Assembly: GCF_004337985.1 (NCBI RefSeq)
Contig: NC_043744.1
Location: forward strand, 374,730 to 438,729
Reading direction: 5' to 3'
DNA from: Pyricularia pennisetigena
Taxonomy: Eukaryota > Ascomycota > Sordariomycetes > Magnaporthales > Pyriculariaceae
DNA: 64,000 nucleotides
The notes under the pieces were generated by a model. It had not been told where the DNA came from. It ran no database searches and worked only from the letters and a program-made list of their open reading frames with translations. Both the position numbers and the translations under genes were made by a program. Below are positions 1-12,390 of this stretch, in pieces (the stretch's first letter is position 1; each line of letters starts with the position of its first letter).

Positions 1-25
1 GTTTGCCATTTTTTTTTTCTCGTTT

Positions 26-333
26 TCATACGTGTATCAGATCCGAGAGGGTTTGGACCACATGGTCGCCAATCTCCTTTGTGGAGGCATTTCCTCCCAT
101 GTCCTTGGTACGAACCCCAGCCTCGATCGTGTCCCTCACGGCCGTCTCGATCAGATCCGCCGCTTCGGGCATACCTAGCGAATATCTAAACATCATGGCT
201 ACGGAGAGAATCATTCCTATGGGATTTACAATCTGCTTCCCTGCAATGTCGGGTGCGGAGCCTGAGTACCATGTGGTGAAAAAAAATTCAGTTAGCGACC
301 AGAGATCGAGGGTGTAGGAGCAAAAGCGCCCAT

Positions 334-379
<46 letters not shown>

Positions 380-1555
380 AAATATATATATAAAAGAAAC
401 CAACTACTCACCATGAATCGGCTCATACAACCCCTTGATCATTCCAGACCCAGCCGTAGGAATCCCACACAGACTAGCGCTTGGCAGCAGGCCAATGCTC
501 CCGGCAATGACGCTGCCCTGGTCGCTGAGTATGTCGCCAAAGAGGTTGCTAGCCAGCACGATGCCGTTGAGCTTGGTCGGGTTGCAAGCCAGGATCATGG
601 CGGCGCTGTCGGCCAGCTGGTGGGCGAGGGGCACGTCGGGGAACTCGCGGGCAAAGATCTCGGCGACGACCTGGCGCCAGAAGGCACCGCAGGCCATGAG
701 GACGTTGGCCTTGTCGAGGCTGACGACGGGCAGCGGCGGGTTCCTCTGGCGCGCCAGGGACCCGGCCAGCCGGGCGACGCGCTCGACCTCCTCGTACGTG
801 TACCGGTCCGTGTCCACGGCGACCCGGTCGCCCCGCGACTTTTCGCCAAAGTAGATGCCGCCCGTCAGCTCCCGGATCATCAGGATGTCGGTGCCCCTGA
901 CGACGTCGGGCTTGAGCGGCGAGTCGTCGACCAGCGACGGCGCCGCGAAGTTGATGGGTCGCAGGTTGCCGTAGAGCTGCAGCTCGCGCCGCAGAGCGCC
1001 TAGGCTTTGGAACTCTACCGACGGTACCCGACCATTCCATTTCTGCAGTGTTGCTCTCGCAGCATGGTTTTCTTTTTTTTTAGTAGGTGCTTCTAAAACC
1101 AGAGATGCTCGCAGTGAGAGAGACGGTGCTTACAGGACCGCCAACAGCGCCTACCAGCACCGCGTCGGCCTTTTTGGCGGCCTCTAGGGCTTCAGGCAGA
1201 ATGGCTTCGCCGTGGAGATCAAAGCTGGTCTAAGCCGTGGATATTCGTTCGTTAGCATTACAATAAGTCAATAACGCGGAAGTCGATTCATTATTTGATT
1301 CGTTGATTTTCTTTTTTTTTTTTTTTTTCAACTTACACCACCCAGCTCGTAGGACTTGATATCACATTCGACATCAGGATACCGACTTAAAATCTGGTTC
1401 ATGACCTTGAGGCCCTCGGCCATAACCTGTGGGTGAGAGAATTGTCCAGTGAGTGAAAAGGGAAAATCCACAGCATTAACAAGTAAAGTAAGTCTTACCT
1501 CGGGCCCAGCATAGTCTCCCCCAAAAGCAACAATACTGAATTTTTTGGTCGACAT
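26..1555 (-). CDS. 3-isopropylmalate dehydrogenase (LEU2-like)
   Basis: Predicted to oxidise and decarboxylate 3-isopropylmalate with NAD+, the third step specific to leucine synthesis, or to act on a related malate in a paralogous pathway. Five exons on the complement: 1499-1555, 1337-1426, 1134-1229, 412-1042 and 26-261. They sum to 369 residues, the usual length for fungal LEU2. The N-terminus [19 protein letters not shown] carries the nucleotide-binding start of the isocitrate/isopropylmalate dehydrogenase family. The motif [12 protein letters not shown] and the metal-binding segment [17 protein letters not shown] are clear, followed by GLLPSASL. Where LEU2 proteins usually read ILSDEAS, this one reads ILSDQGS. 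The intron at 262-411 holds a (TA)n run. The third exon uses the acceptor CTTAG at 1230-1234, the only one that keeps the frame. It is divergent from an IPMI-like gene. It may be a second paralogue rather than the housekeeping enzyme. Confidence 0.93.
336..377. repeat. (TA)n microsatellite in an intron
   Basis: About 21 TA units inside the last intron of the isopropylmalate dehydrogenase gene, followed after a few bases by a shorter TA run. Confidence 0.95.
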
Positions 1556-3106
1556 TTTTGGTAGAAAAATCAAATTAAATGAGATGTGAAAGTTTGAACT
1601 TTTTTTTTTTTTCCTTTCTTCTCTTTTCGCCAGCGAATCCAGATTAGTGGCATGTAGATTAAAGAGCGTCTTTATCAAACATCCAGGGTCCCCATGAGGC
1701 AGGTGACGGTAGGAAAAAAAGAAAAGAAAAGAAAACCCCAGTCTTGTCGGCTCCAGCGTGTCGGTACCAATGTTGCATTCCTGTCGCCAAACCCAATTGA
1801 AACAAAACACAGGTGTAAGCGAGCCCAGCCAGTCACATTGAAATCCCCTTCTTCTTGCGACATGATCAACGTCTGGTATGCAGGCAATTCAAGCCTTTAA
1901 GTAGGTATACAGATATGTGGAAACAAAGTTTGAAGATGACGTCTCAATCGTGTGGATCACAGGGCTGCCTAGGTCAAGGTTCTCGGCGTATAGGCCGGGC
2001 GGCTGAGTCGATCGGGCGGAGAGATTTAATTTTCCTAATTTCCAAGGTGAGAATATATATATGCCTTGCCACTTACTCATCTTGGCACTCAGTGCTGTCC
2101 CAACAAGGTGTAAATTTCTGGAGATGGATCATCTTTGATCAAATAAGAAAAAAAAAAAAAAAGCGTTAGTTTTATCAGCAACATATTACATAGTACTCAT
2201 TAATTGTTTTGAACGCTGCACATGAATATCCCTTTCGGTAAGTGGTGTGGACTTGGCATTACCGCGTGGGTAGAAACAAATGTAACACGTTCAAAACGAA
2301 ACCCTGAGGCTTTGTTATTTTCTTCTTTTCTGGGGTTCACTAATCAACTTTATGCATGAATAAGCTTTCAGCATTAACTGCCGGGGGGTTTAATGCCTCG
2401 ACCAGCAGGGAGGGGTCCTGGAGCCAACGTCCACTTTTTTCTTCCTTTACAAATTACCACGTACATGGTACGTGGTACTATACTATACTTGACTTGGCAT
2501 ACCGGACGGGTCTTTTTTCCGAATGCTTCGTCTGGTGAATCTCGGCGCCTTAGTTATTGTAGCTATACTATACCATAGTAATTCTAAATTTAGACCGAAC
2601 ATCCCTGATACCTACGAATCTACGATACCCGTTTGAATCACTCGAGTGACCCGTCGGGAAATTTTCTCGACAGGTTTCGTTAGCCTTGCTCCGGCCCTAT
2701 CGCCTGGAGGTTTTGATCATCGTGGGGTTCCTTCCTTTGACACATATCAGGCACATGCCAAGCTATTTTGGATTCCAATGCTGACCTCCTCGAATCGTTT
2801 CAAAATGAGCCTCCTCCCAGCTTTGCTGGTACAATATTACTATCCCTCATTACTATCCTCTCTTCTCTTCTTCTCTCCTCTCTTCTCCTCTCCTCTCCTC
2901 TCCTCTCCTTATAGGTTGACAGCGCTCAACTCTTCCTTCTCGCCCCACCATTGACTTGTTTTCAACATCAATCACTGCAGAGCAGGACAGAGCAGGACTC
3001 ATTGAGTTACATTATAATCTTTGTCATTACCAATATCATTATCATTATTATACTTCACACCGGCATCTCACATCCCCCCAGTAATCATTTCCACAGAGCG
3101 CCCGTC
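1556..3106. promoter_or_regulatory. Divergent intergenic region of the IPMDH/IPMI-like pair
   Basis: This 1.55 kb separates two divergently read genes of the same pathway type, so it likely holds both promoters. A long CT-rich tract at about 2850-2915 lies just before the plus-strand gene and resembles fungal pyrimidine-rich promoter or leader elements. I looked for a palindromic CCGGnnCCGG Leu3-type site and did not find one. No convincing coding sequence is present. Confidence 0.5.
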
Positions 3107-5612
3107 ATGGCCGATCAGTCACTCCAGGCCCGTCTGGGACAGCTGCTGCACACAATACGCGACGTTCGACTGGACGATGACGCGTGGAGTTCGGTTCCAG
3201 ATGGCGAGAAGCAGTCGTCGCTCCATCCTCTTACCGTCTTCTCTGCCCTTGGCGCACATTTGCGAAGAAACGGCCAAGTAAAGGAGAGCGATGCTCTGCT
3301 ACAGACCGTCAGCATCGCCACCGCACCCACCAACCTGGGCGGTATGGCCTTGTCATGGACCGATGAAATGTCGGCCGACGATGTTGACGAGCTTCTCCTT
3401 CTTACATCTGCATGTAGGTCATTCATTTCTGTTTTGGAGCCCTACTTGGGGGAAAAAAAAAAGAAAGAACAAATCAAGCTGACCTGCTCAGGGTTGGAAT
3501 CATTAAATTCGGCCGAGCGATACGACGGGGCCATGAGCACGCCTCTGAGTCTGCGTCCTGCCGGCCGACCACCCATGAACGTGACGGAAAAGATCTTTGC
3601 GATGCACGACCTATCCCGCACCGGCCACGTCAAGACGGGAGATAGCATTCGCGTGTCGGTAGACTGGGTCATGGCGAGCGAAGCCAGTTGGCATGTGAGT
3701 TTCTTTTTTTTCTTTTTTTTTTTTTCTTTTTTCTTTTTTGATGTTTTGATGACCCACAACCGCCTGCTGACTCTGTATAAAATCCCCCCGACAGGGCATG
3801 CTTCAGGTGTACAACAAGCTCGGCGACCCGGGAGTGTTCCGCAACGACCGTTTCTGGCTGGCCGGCGACCACGTGGTGGACCCGCGGCTGGCGGACACGC
3901 CGTTGGTGCAGAGCCTGGTGCGCGAGATGGACTTTGCGCGCAAGAAGTTCAAGATGACGCAGTTCCAGGGCAGCAACTACACCATCATGCACACCGAGTT
4001 CTACCGCGAGCGGGCGCAGCCGGGCCAGATCATCATCGGGTCGGACTCGCACACGTGCAGCTCGGGGGCCAACGGCTGCCTGTCTATCGGCCTGGGCGCG
4101 ACCGAGGTCACCATGGCGCTGGTGACTGGCCAGATCTGGTTCAGGGTGCCCGAGGTGGTGGAGATCCGGCTGACCGGCCGGCCGGCCCGCGGTGTCGGCG
4201 GCAAGGACGTCATCCTGTACATCCTGCAGCAGCTCAAGCGCAACACGGTGGCCGCCGACCGCGTCGTCGAGTACACGGGCCCCGGGTGCAGGTGGCTGAG
4301 CTCCGACGCCCGCTTCGCCATCGCCAACATGACGACCGAGTTCGGCGGCATCACCGGCATCTTTGCGCCCGACGTCGTGACGAAGCGCTTCGTCGACGGC
4401 CGCAAGACGCCGCACCACAAGAGGGCCTCGCGCTACTTCCGCCCGGACCACGGCTGCTCCTACGCCGAGTCGCACGAGATCGACCTCTCGCGCGCCCAGC
4501 CGTCGGTGGCGCGGTACCCGAGCCCGGACGACGTCGTGCCCGTCGGCGACGTGGCCGGCACCGCGCTGGACGGCGTCTTCATCGGCGCCTGCACCACGGC
4601 CGAGGAGGACCTGGTGGTCGGCGCCCTGGTGCTCAAGGCCGGCCTGGACAAGGGGCTCAAGCCCGTCGCGCGAGGCGAGCGCCGCGTCGTGCCCGGCAGT
4701 CGCCCCATCGCCGAGCACCTGCGCAGGACCGGCCTTGCCGACATTTAAGAGCGGGCCGGCTTCACCATTGGCATTCCGGGCTGCTCGTACTGCGTGGGCA
4801 TGGGGGCCGATATGGCTGCGCCTGGCTCGGTTTGGCTCAGCAGTCAAAACCGCAACTTTGAGAATCGCATGGGCAAAGGTGAGCTTTTTTTTTCTTCTTT
4901 CACTTTCACTCTAGAGTAATCCTGCGTGAGAGGGCAAAGGTGATGAAGAAAAAAAAAAAACGGTTGGTTGACATGGTTTTCTAGGTGCTCTTGGCTCGTT
5001 GGCCTCGGCCGCCACAGTGGCCGCGTCTTCTTTTGACATGAAGGTCACATCGCCCCAGGACCTGATTGATCTCATCCCGGATGAGCTCTGGGAGAAAGTC
5101 AAGGGCAAAGGTTCATTGCCTACTGGTGCCCTGGAGGAGCCATCGTGGGTTGAGCCTGCTGGACGAGACGGTCTCGAATCAGCTGATGAGCCGGCAGAAG
5201 AGACTGCCCCTGCGGCATCCAGCAACGGCAGCGATGCAGCTGATGCAGCCTCAACAGAAAATAACACAACCCAGGGTATAATCAAGAGCAAAGTGTACCG
5301 TTTGGGAGACTTTGTCGATACAGACGCGGTAAGCAAAAGCCACCGAGAACCCCCTTATTTTTTTTCTTTTTGTTTCTCGTCATCAAGTATAGCGAGACTG
5401 ACTTTGCAACTCGGCATCCAGCTCGCTCCTGCTCAGTTCCTACTCACATCCAAGGACAACAAAGAGCTTGGGTCCCACTGTATGGAGAGGAACGAGCCAG
5501 GCTTCCGCGACGCGGTCAAAGACGGCCACGAAGTCATTGTCGGCGGCAAGGCGTTCGGTTGCGGGTCCAGCCGACAGGAAGCCGTACAAGCTCTACTAGG
5601 TAAGCCCTGAAC

Positions 5613-5684
<72 letters not shown>

Positions 5685-6106
5685 TTCCCTCTCGCATCAA
5701 AGACGACTTCATAATCCAAACGAGAGCGATGAAATCCTCACTGACATGTGGATTTTCGACAGGCGTCGGGGCGAAATGCGTCATCGCCAAGAGCTTCGCC
5801 TTCATCTTTGCGCGCAACATGCCGTCGCTCGGCCTGCTGGGATTCACCATCAGCGACGAGCGCTTCTACGAGCTCGCCGGCACGGGCGCCGCCATCGAGA
5901 TCGACCTGGACCAGAACATGCTCCGCATCGGCGGCGAGGCCTTCCCCTTTGCCCTGTCGGCGCTGGAGAAGAAGCTGACCGAGATCGGGGGCATGACCAA
6001 TGCCTTTTCGAGGTTTGGGAAGCGCATCTACGACGTCCTGGCCGGCGGCGCTACGGCAAAGGTGGTGCCGAGGCCGTTGGCGGCGGAGGGAGCCATGTCT
6101 TGGTGA
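3107..6106 (+). CDS. Aconitase-superfamily 3-isopropylmalate dehydratase-like protein, interrupted by a nonsense codon
   Basis: Six exons: 3107-3413, 3492-3694, 3795-4878, 4985-5328, 5422-5599 and 5763-6106. They join in one frame of 820 codons except for a single TAA at 4746-4748 (codon 488). The family isomerises 2- to 3-isopropylmalate with a 4Fe-4S cluster. The large-subunit part shows [13 protein letters not shown] and [11 protein letters not shown]. After the stop, the same frame continues with [12 protein letters not shown], which holds the other two cluster cysteines. The C-terminal small-subunit-like part has [13 protein letters not shown] and ends AMSW. The first ~105 residues are an extension I cannot assign. 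The residue before ERAGFTIG is probably a tyrosine in relatives, and TAC to TAA is one change. As sequenced, the product would lack two cluster ligands and the swivelling domain, so it would be inactive. A sequencing error is possible. Divergent from an IPMDH gene. Confidence 0.85.
5616..5681. repeat. 66-nt poly(A) inside an intron
   Basis: Uninterrupted run of A within the last intron (5600-5762) of the isopropylmalate-dehydratase-like gene. The exons on both sides remain in frame. Confidence 0.95.
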
Positions 6107-6893
6107 TGCGGTCGTTTGCAGGTGGAAAGAGGTGTTCACGTCGAGTAGTGTGTCTTTAGCCCCAGGGCTGGCCAGCAGGGAAGAAAGTAGATCAGCTCTA
6201 GTTTGACATCAGAGCTAGCGTGGTCCAAGGTTGGGAACTCTCTGGTTTATTCATATCACCAAATAGGTATTTTCTCGAGAGTCGAGACACATGGCAATCA
6301 ATATTCTTTACAAACTGTGATGCTGTTGCAGTACGCATGGGGCCGTGAGGGTCATCCAGCGCTATACCAGGTATTTTATACCAACACCAGATTATTATAA
6401 CGTCTTTGATCGAATTCATGGGGCCGCCGAGGTAGAAGAGGTTATGGCACCGCCCGTCATGTCGCCCATTATAAACATGAAACGTTCCGCAGTTGTTTTG
6501 GGCATGGTCCGTCCACTTTTGAGAATCAAAGACGGTTTCGAAAAATTTTGAGAGGCCCTTTCACAATCGGCCCGGACCGTCTGTTGCGCTAGAGGGTGAG
6601 GTGGGTGATGTGAATATATGCTCCTGGAGATAGATGATGGAGAGACCAGCTAGCTAATTGTGGCTGTGATCAAAGTCAGTATGAATCATTCTGTGCAGTC
6701 ATTAGTTGCGCACCAATTGGGGAAGCCCAGCAGCGCCCAGCCCACGTCCAATTGGTCCGGCCTGCAGCGAATTTGGCGAGACGAGCCTAAACAATGGATC
6801 CATCTCGCTTGGTGACGTCCAATTGACCAATGGAGAAGAAAAGAAGTAGCTTCTTGGATCAACATGTGCAATTGATGCGAAATATGATGCCAG

Positions 6894-6958
<65 letters not shown>
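6107..6958. other. Intergenic sequence ending in poly(A)
   Basis: No convincing gene. Short open frames here lack recognisable motifs. The stretch ends in a 65-nt poly(A) run (6894-6958) that abuts the assembly gap. Confidence 0.6.
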
Positions 6959-7686
6959 NNNNNNNNNNNNNNNNNNNNNNNNNNNNNNNNNNNNNNNNNN
7001 NNNNNNNNNNNNNNNNNNNNNNNNNNNNNNNNNNNNNNNNNNNNNNNNNNNNNNNNNNNNNNNNNNNNNNNNNNNNNNNNNNNNNNNNNNNNNNNNNNNN
7101 NNNNNNNNNNNNNNNNNNNNNNNNNNNNNNNNNNNNNNNNNNNNNNNNNNNNNNNNNNNNNNNNNNNNNNNNNNNNNNNNNNNNNNNNNNNNNNNNNNNN
7201 NNNNNNNNNNNNNNNNNNNNNNNNNNNNNNNNNNNNNNNNNNNNNNNNNNNNNNNNNNNNNNNNNNNNNNNNNNNNNNNNNNNNNNNNNNNNNNNNNNNN
7301 NNNNNNNNNNNNNNNNNNNNNNNNNNNNNNNNNNNNNNNNNNNNNNNNNNNNNNNNNNNNNNNNNNNNNNNNNNNNNNNNNNNNNNNNNNNNNNNNNNNN
7401 NNNNNNNNNNNNNNNNNNNNNNNNNNNNNNNNNNNNNNNNNNNNNNNNNNNNNNNNNNNNNNNNNNNNNNNNNNNNNNNNNNNNNNNNNNNNNNNNNNNN
7501 NNNNNNNNNNNNNNNNNNNNNNNNNNNNNNNNNNNNNNNNNNNNNNNNNNNNNNNNNNNNNNNNNNNNNNNNNNNNNNNNNNNNNNNNNNNNNNNNNNNN
7601 NNNNNNNNNNNNNNNNNNNNNNNNNNNNNNNNNNNNNNNNNNNNNNNNNNNNNNNNNNNNNNNNNNNNNNNNNNNNNNNNNNNNNN
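6959..7686. other. Assembly gap (728 N)
   Basis: Undetermined bases. The gap has poly(A) on its left and a 39-nt poly(T) on its right (7687-7725), so homopolymers probably stopped the assembly. The 5' part of the REI1-like gene should lie in or near it. Confidence 0.98.
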
Positions 7687-7729
<43 letters not shown>

Positions 7730-7749
7730 ACCAGTAAATTTCTCTCTAG

Positions 7750-8393
7750 ACATGATGGACAAGGGCCACTGCAGATTCGACATTGACGCCGACGGCTGCG
7801 AGTACGCCGACTTTTACGACTCGTCCACCGACTCGGAGGCGGACAGCGACGTCGAGGGGACGGACGACATCGAGGCCGCGAACACCAAGACGGAAAACAC
7901 GGCAGCCGACCCGGACGAGAAATGGCTCCGCCTGCCGTCGGGCCGCATCATCTACAACCGCGCCGGGCCGTCAGCCAGTTCCCGGCCCCGGCGGACCCGA
8001 GCGCGTTCTGCAGACCAGAGTCCCGGGCTGCTCCAGGGCGGGGGTCCCGACGCGCGAGAAGCGCAGGCGCCGTCGTCGAGATCGAATGGCGGCAGCGGCG
8101 GCAGCAGCAGCAGCAGCAGCTCAAACGACAACAAGCTCGCGCTCTCCAAAGCCGACAGGCGCGTCGACGCCATCGAGAAGCAGTTCGCCAGCCTCCGCTC
8201 CAGCGACCAGCTCGCCCTCGCGCACCTGGCGCCGTCGGAGCGGCGGGCCGTCGTGGCCATGCAGCAGAGGGAGACGGAGAGGCTGGGCAGGGTCGAGAAC
8301 AGGTACCGGCTGCGGGTGGAGGGGCTGGGGAACGTGTTTTTGATGACGCATTTCAGGAAGGACGCGGCGGATAAGAGGACTTTGTATCGGTGA
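7750..8393 (+). CDS. REI1-like C2H2 zinc-finger protein, 3' exon only (partial)
   Basis: The visible exon starts after an acceptor (TCTCTAG, ending 7749) and encodes about 214 codons to a TGA. HMMDKGHCRFDID followed by YADFYD is typical of the segment after the zinc fingers in REI1/ZNF622 proteins, cytoplasmic factors that release Arx1 late in 60S ribosome maturation. LRLPSGRIIYNR corresponds to the family's LPSG segment. The end carries a charged helix (ETERLGRVENRYRLRVEG) and THFRKD. A serine run and low-complexity linker lie between. The N-terminal fingers are missing because of the assembly gap, so the assignment rests on the C-terminal motifs alone. Another C2H2 protein of the same superfamily cannot be excluded. 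Confidence 0.62.
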
Positions 8394-8516
8394 TTTGAAC
8401 CGATTTCTTCAGTCTTAGGTTTTTTTTTTTTTTCGCAAATTATAAATTTATATAATCGCTGATTAAGCGACAAGAGTATGTAAGAAAATAAAAGCTGCCA
8501 AGACGAGCCGTAGACC

Positions 8517-9416
8517 CTAGATCAACGGCAGGACCTGGATCTCTCTCCTCCAGACCTCCCACCCATCCACCTTGGTGAGGTCAGCCAACGGCTTGGAAGC
8601 AGCAACGCGCATACTGTAAACAAAGCAGACAAAACTCCAGGTTAGCGACTTTCTTTTTAACAAAAAAAAAAAAAAAATCTTTCCGATACTCAAGTCAAGA
8701 CGTACGTATAGTTGCCAGGCGCAATCTGGCTGCCGTTGGCCATCTTGCCCATCCACCAATACTTCTGCTCGCCCGGGTTGTAGGTGCTGTGGCGCGAGAT
8801 GAACCTCTGCGGGAACGGTTCCATCTGGCTGCTGTAGAAGGGGTCCGACAGGTTGTAGGGCGGGGCGCCGAACACGCCCTCGTCGCTCAGCGACGGGCCC
8901 GTGTAGTGGCTCACGGCGTCGACGAAGCCGTTGGCGCCCGGGGTCGGGGGGTAGGTCCATTCCGACTCGGACCAGTTGGAGTGGAAGATCTGTTTTGTGG
9001 CATGTGTCAGCGTAAAAGAGACACAGATACATTGTTTGATTGAGAACAACAGGATAAAAAAAGAAAAAAAAACTTACGTCCCATCGGAACTCCTTCACGC
9101 CCCAGGTAAATGAGGTGTGGATCCAGGGGAAGTCACGGCCTCCTTTGGTGAGGTTGAAATTGTAGCTGCAGACGTGAGGAAAAAAGAAAAAAGAAAAAAA
9201 AAAAAAAAGGTTGGGCGTTAGTGGATGGCACTCAAATAGCTGCTGGTGGGTCGTACAAACTTACTATGGCTTCTCATCAATGCTATACCAAGTCGATTCA
9301 CCAGAGAAAGACAAGGGGTAGGTGTTTCTAAAGACCCTGGCGTTCTTGTAGAGGCTGGACGCAATACCTGTTATTGTTTGGATTGTCAATACCGTTCTGC
9401 GGTGGTCTGTTGACAG

Positions 9417-9490
<74 letters not shown>

Positions 9491-11711
9491 CATACCCATA
9501 TACGGCAGCGACAGCTGGTCCCCATTGTCCCCAGACACAATCACCTTGCCGCTGTAGGCCGGGAGCAGCGTGTCGTTCCACCCCTTGCCCTCGGGGTTGG
9601 CAAACGTCACCGTGACCGTTTTCGACTCGCCGGGCCCGAGGCTGAAGGGCTCCGGAAGCTGCACGTCGGGCACCATCTGCTTGGGCTCCAGCTTGGAGAA
9701 CTGCCTGATGCCCCAGCTGTTGACGATGACGTTGAAGAACTCCACGATCTCCAAGCCGGCCGCCGGCTCGAGCGCGAAGCTGTACGACACGGGCGCGGCG
9801 CCGCCGTTGGTGACGGTGACGTCGTGCGCGCCCTGGAAGTTGGCCGTGTCGTTGAGGTTGAGCTTGGTCGCGTCCAGGGTCGTGGCGCCGCGCAGCACCC
9901 GGGTCGCGTTGACCAGCCCGCTGCCCATCTGCAGCGGGGGCGCCACGAACTCGGAGCTGGTCGTGGTGCCGTCGTACCAGGGGAGCGTGGAGCCGGCGCT
10001 GGCGATGCGCTTGGTCAGCTCGGCGGCGAAGCCCGGTCCGTGCTTGCCGCGGCCGCCAAACGCGCTGATGTACAGGGCCGCGATGCCGGCGACGTAGGGC
10101 GTGGCCATGGAGGTGCCGCTCTGCACCATGTATGAATCCTCGGGCCAGGTGCTGAAGATGTTGCCGCCGGGCGCGGCGACGTCGGGCTTGAGCTGCAGGT
10201 CGTAGGTCGACGACCAGCTGCTGAACACGCTGGGCTTGCCTCCGGCCTGCAGGTCCGGGATGCCGACCAACGGGCCGTCTCCCGAGTGCCGGGAAAAGTC
10301 GGCAGTCACGTTGGCGCCGGCGACGATGGCGTCGATGATGGCGTGTCCGGCCTCGGCGGTGATCATGCCGAGGAGGCTGCCGGGGTCCGAGGAGCCGGGC
10401 GTGACGATGGGCCGGTTGTCGTTGTACACGAGCACGTACTTGGCGCCCAGGGCCTGCAGGTTCCTCTGCTTCAGCACGAAGCTGCAGCCGGCGGTGCGGC
10501 GGACGAGGGCGACGGCGCCCGTCAGGTTGGCGGTCCCCGCAGGGTACGGGCTGCAGGCGTCGTCGGTGTTGCTGGTGTTGAGATTGAGCGCCACGATGGG
10601 CCAACCGTCGACTTCGGCCGGGAACTCGGCGGCGGCGGGGAGGTATCCCGACCTGGTGGTGTTGGACACGCCGTCGCTGGTCGTCACGGTCAGACGGTAG
10701 GGCGAAGCGGCGTCGACGCTGGCCTCCACGGATGCGATGGACAAGAGGTGCGGGCTGGTGTTGGCGTCGCCTGCAAAGAATGGGCCGTCGGCACCGTTGT
10801 TCCCCGCCGACACGGTCATGACTACGCCCTGCCCGACGAGGCGGGCTGCCAAGACGGCCAACGGGTTTTCGGACCATCCCGTCAGGCCACTGATGCTCAT
10901 GGTGATGACGTCGGCGCCGTCGCTGTAGGCGCGCAGCCACGCGTCCATGATGGTGGCCGTGGTGCTGCCGGCTATGGTCCCCATGACCTTGTAGGCGAGG
11001 ATGGTGGCGTTGGGCGCAACGCCGACGAACCTGTCGCTGGAGCCCGCCACGATGCCCGCCACGTGAGTGCCGTGGCCGATGCTCGGGCTGTCGAGCGGGT
11101 CATCGTCGGGCTGCGGAGGGTCATCGCGCCCCGTATCGCCCACCAAGTCCCAGCCGCCGGCGACCTTGAAGCCCGGGCCGAAGCCACCCCCGAGGGCGGG
11201 ATGCTTGTACCAGACGCCACTGTCGACGACGGCGACCTTGACGCCCTGGCCCAGGATGCCCTCGGCGTGCAGCCGGTCGACCCCGGTGGCGGCGTGCACC
11301 GAGTACTCCGTGGCGGCGACGTCGTCCGCGAATGAGCGTCGGTCCAGGGGCTCATCGAGCTCGATGCGCTGGTTGGGCCACATGTTGGCGACGCGGTTGT
11401 TGGACGCAAACGTGGATGCCTCCTCTTTACTGGTGGCCTCGATGACGGCGCCGGTGAAGATGCCGGGCGAGTCGAGCGTCTTGACCACCTTTACGGGCCC
11501 GTCAGTAGGCAGGTCGCGGGGGACGATGCCCTGTAAAAGTGTGTCAGCTGGGTGAGTGTTTTTGTGAAGCTACCAAATACTAATTTCCAAGGGCAAGGTA
11601 GCTTACGTTTGCATATTCGACAATGTACTGGTTTTCCCCCGATGCAACGGCGCATGACACCTCGCGGGTCAGACCGAGCACGGACAAGAAGATAGCAGCC
11701 ACGCCCAACAT
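8517..11711 (-). CDS. Secreted subtilisin-like serine protease (peptidase S8)
   Basis: Six exons on the complement: 11607-11711, 9496-11530, 9265-9367, 9078-9165, 8706-8989 and 8517-8613. They give 903 residues. The first exon encodes a signal peptide (MLGVAAIFLSVLGLT, then cleavage near residue 20). An inhibitor-I9-like propeptide follows. The catalytic triad is visible: Asp ~138 in VVDSGV, His ~188 in GHGTHVAG and Ser ~509 in GTSMATP, with the oxyanion Asn in SAGNNG. A protease-associated insertion lies between His and Ser (about residues 340-450). After the catalytic domain comes a Fn3-like C-terminal region like that of the C5a-peptidase/minor extracellular protease group. Many NxS/T sites fit secretion. 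The intron at 9368-9495 carries (GA)n. It shares an 820-bp divergent promoter region with an aspartic-protease gene. Confidence 0.93.
9419..9487. repeat. (AG)n microsatellite in an intron
   Basis: About 34 AG units inside the second intron of the subtilase gene (CT on the coding strand), directly after the donor site. Confidence 0.95.
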
Positions 11712-12343
11712 GTTGTTGACTTGTGAGGGGATGATCCTGACGGCATCATGGCAAAAAAGAAGAAGAAGAAGAAGAAAAGAGAGGCGACCAGGAATGAAAT
11801 ATATCTTGGGAATGAAACCTTTTCGATCGGTCCTCTGGGCGTGCGTCAGCGTGGGAACGGTCCGTTACTTTGCACTATAAAAATTAATACCATCATTCAT
11901 CACCGATCATCTTGCCCTAAAATCTCAAAATATGGAGTCGCAATTTGCCAAGGTGTGGTGGAGTTTATGCACACGAGCTCGTATTAAACGAGATGCAGTG
12001 AAGAGGTTTGCCGAATTCCTTTGTGGAGTAAAAGCAGGACTGCAGACTGCAGGCAAAGAGAAGTGAACAACAAGAAGAAAAAAAGCCGGGGGGTTGCATC
12101 GGCTCGTGTCAAAGGTTGAGATTGGCAGGGAGCCAGCATTTTTTGGAGCGGAGATGAAGGCCCCTATCCCCTGTAGCAGACCCCAAAAGGGCAGGTGGGA
12201 ATTGTAGGCCGCCCCTTAAAAATACTCGTATTTAGTGAAATGGAGACTGTGGCATTCAAGTCTACAAACAATGCACTTGTGGATAATATGGTCACGATGA
12301 ACTACTAGTCTAGGGTCCGTGATAGCCGAGGAGATCGATCAAG

Positions 12344-12390
<47 letters not shown>

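Noticed and set aside
3669..4847. A 392-codon open frame antisense to the isopropylmalate-dehydratase-like gene
   Set aside because: It mirrors GC-rich third codon positions of the real gene and shows only Arg/Ala/Val/Asp-rich low-complexity sequence.
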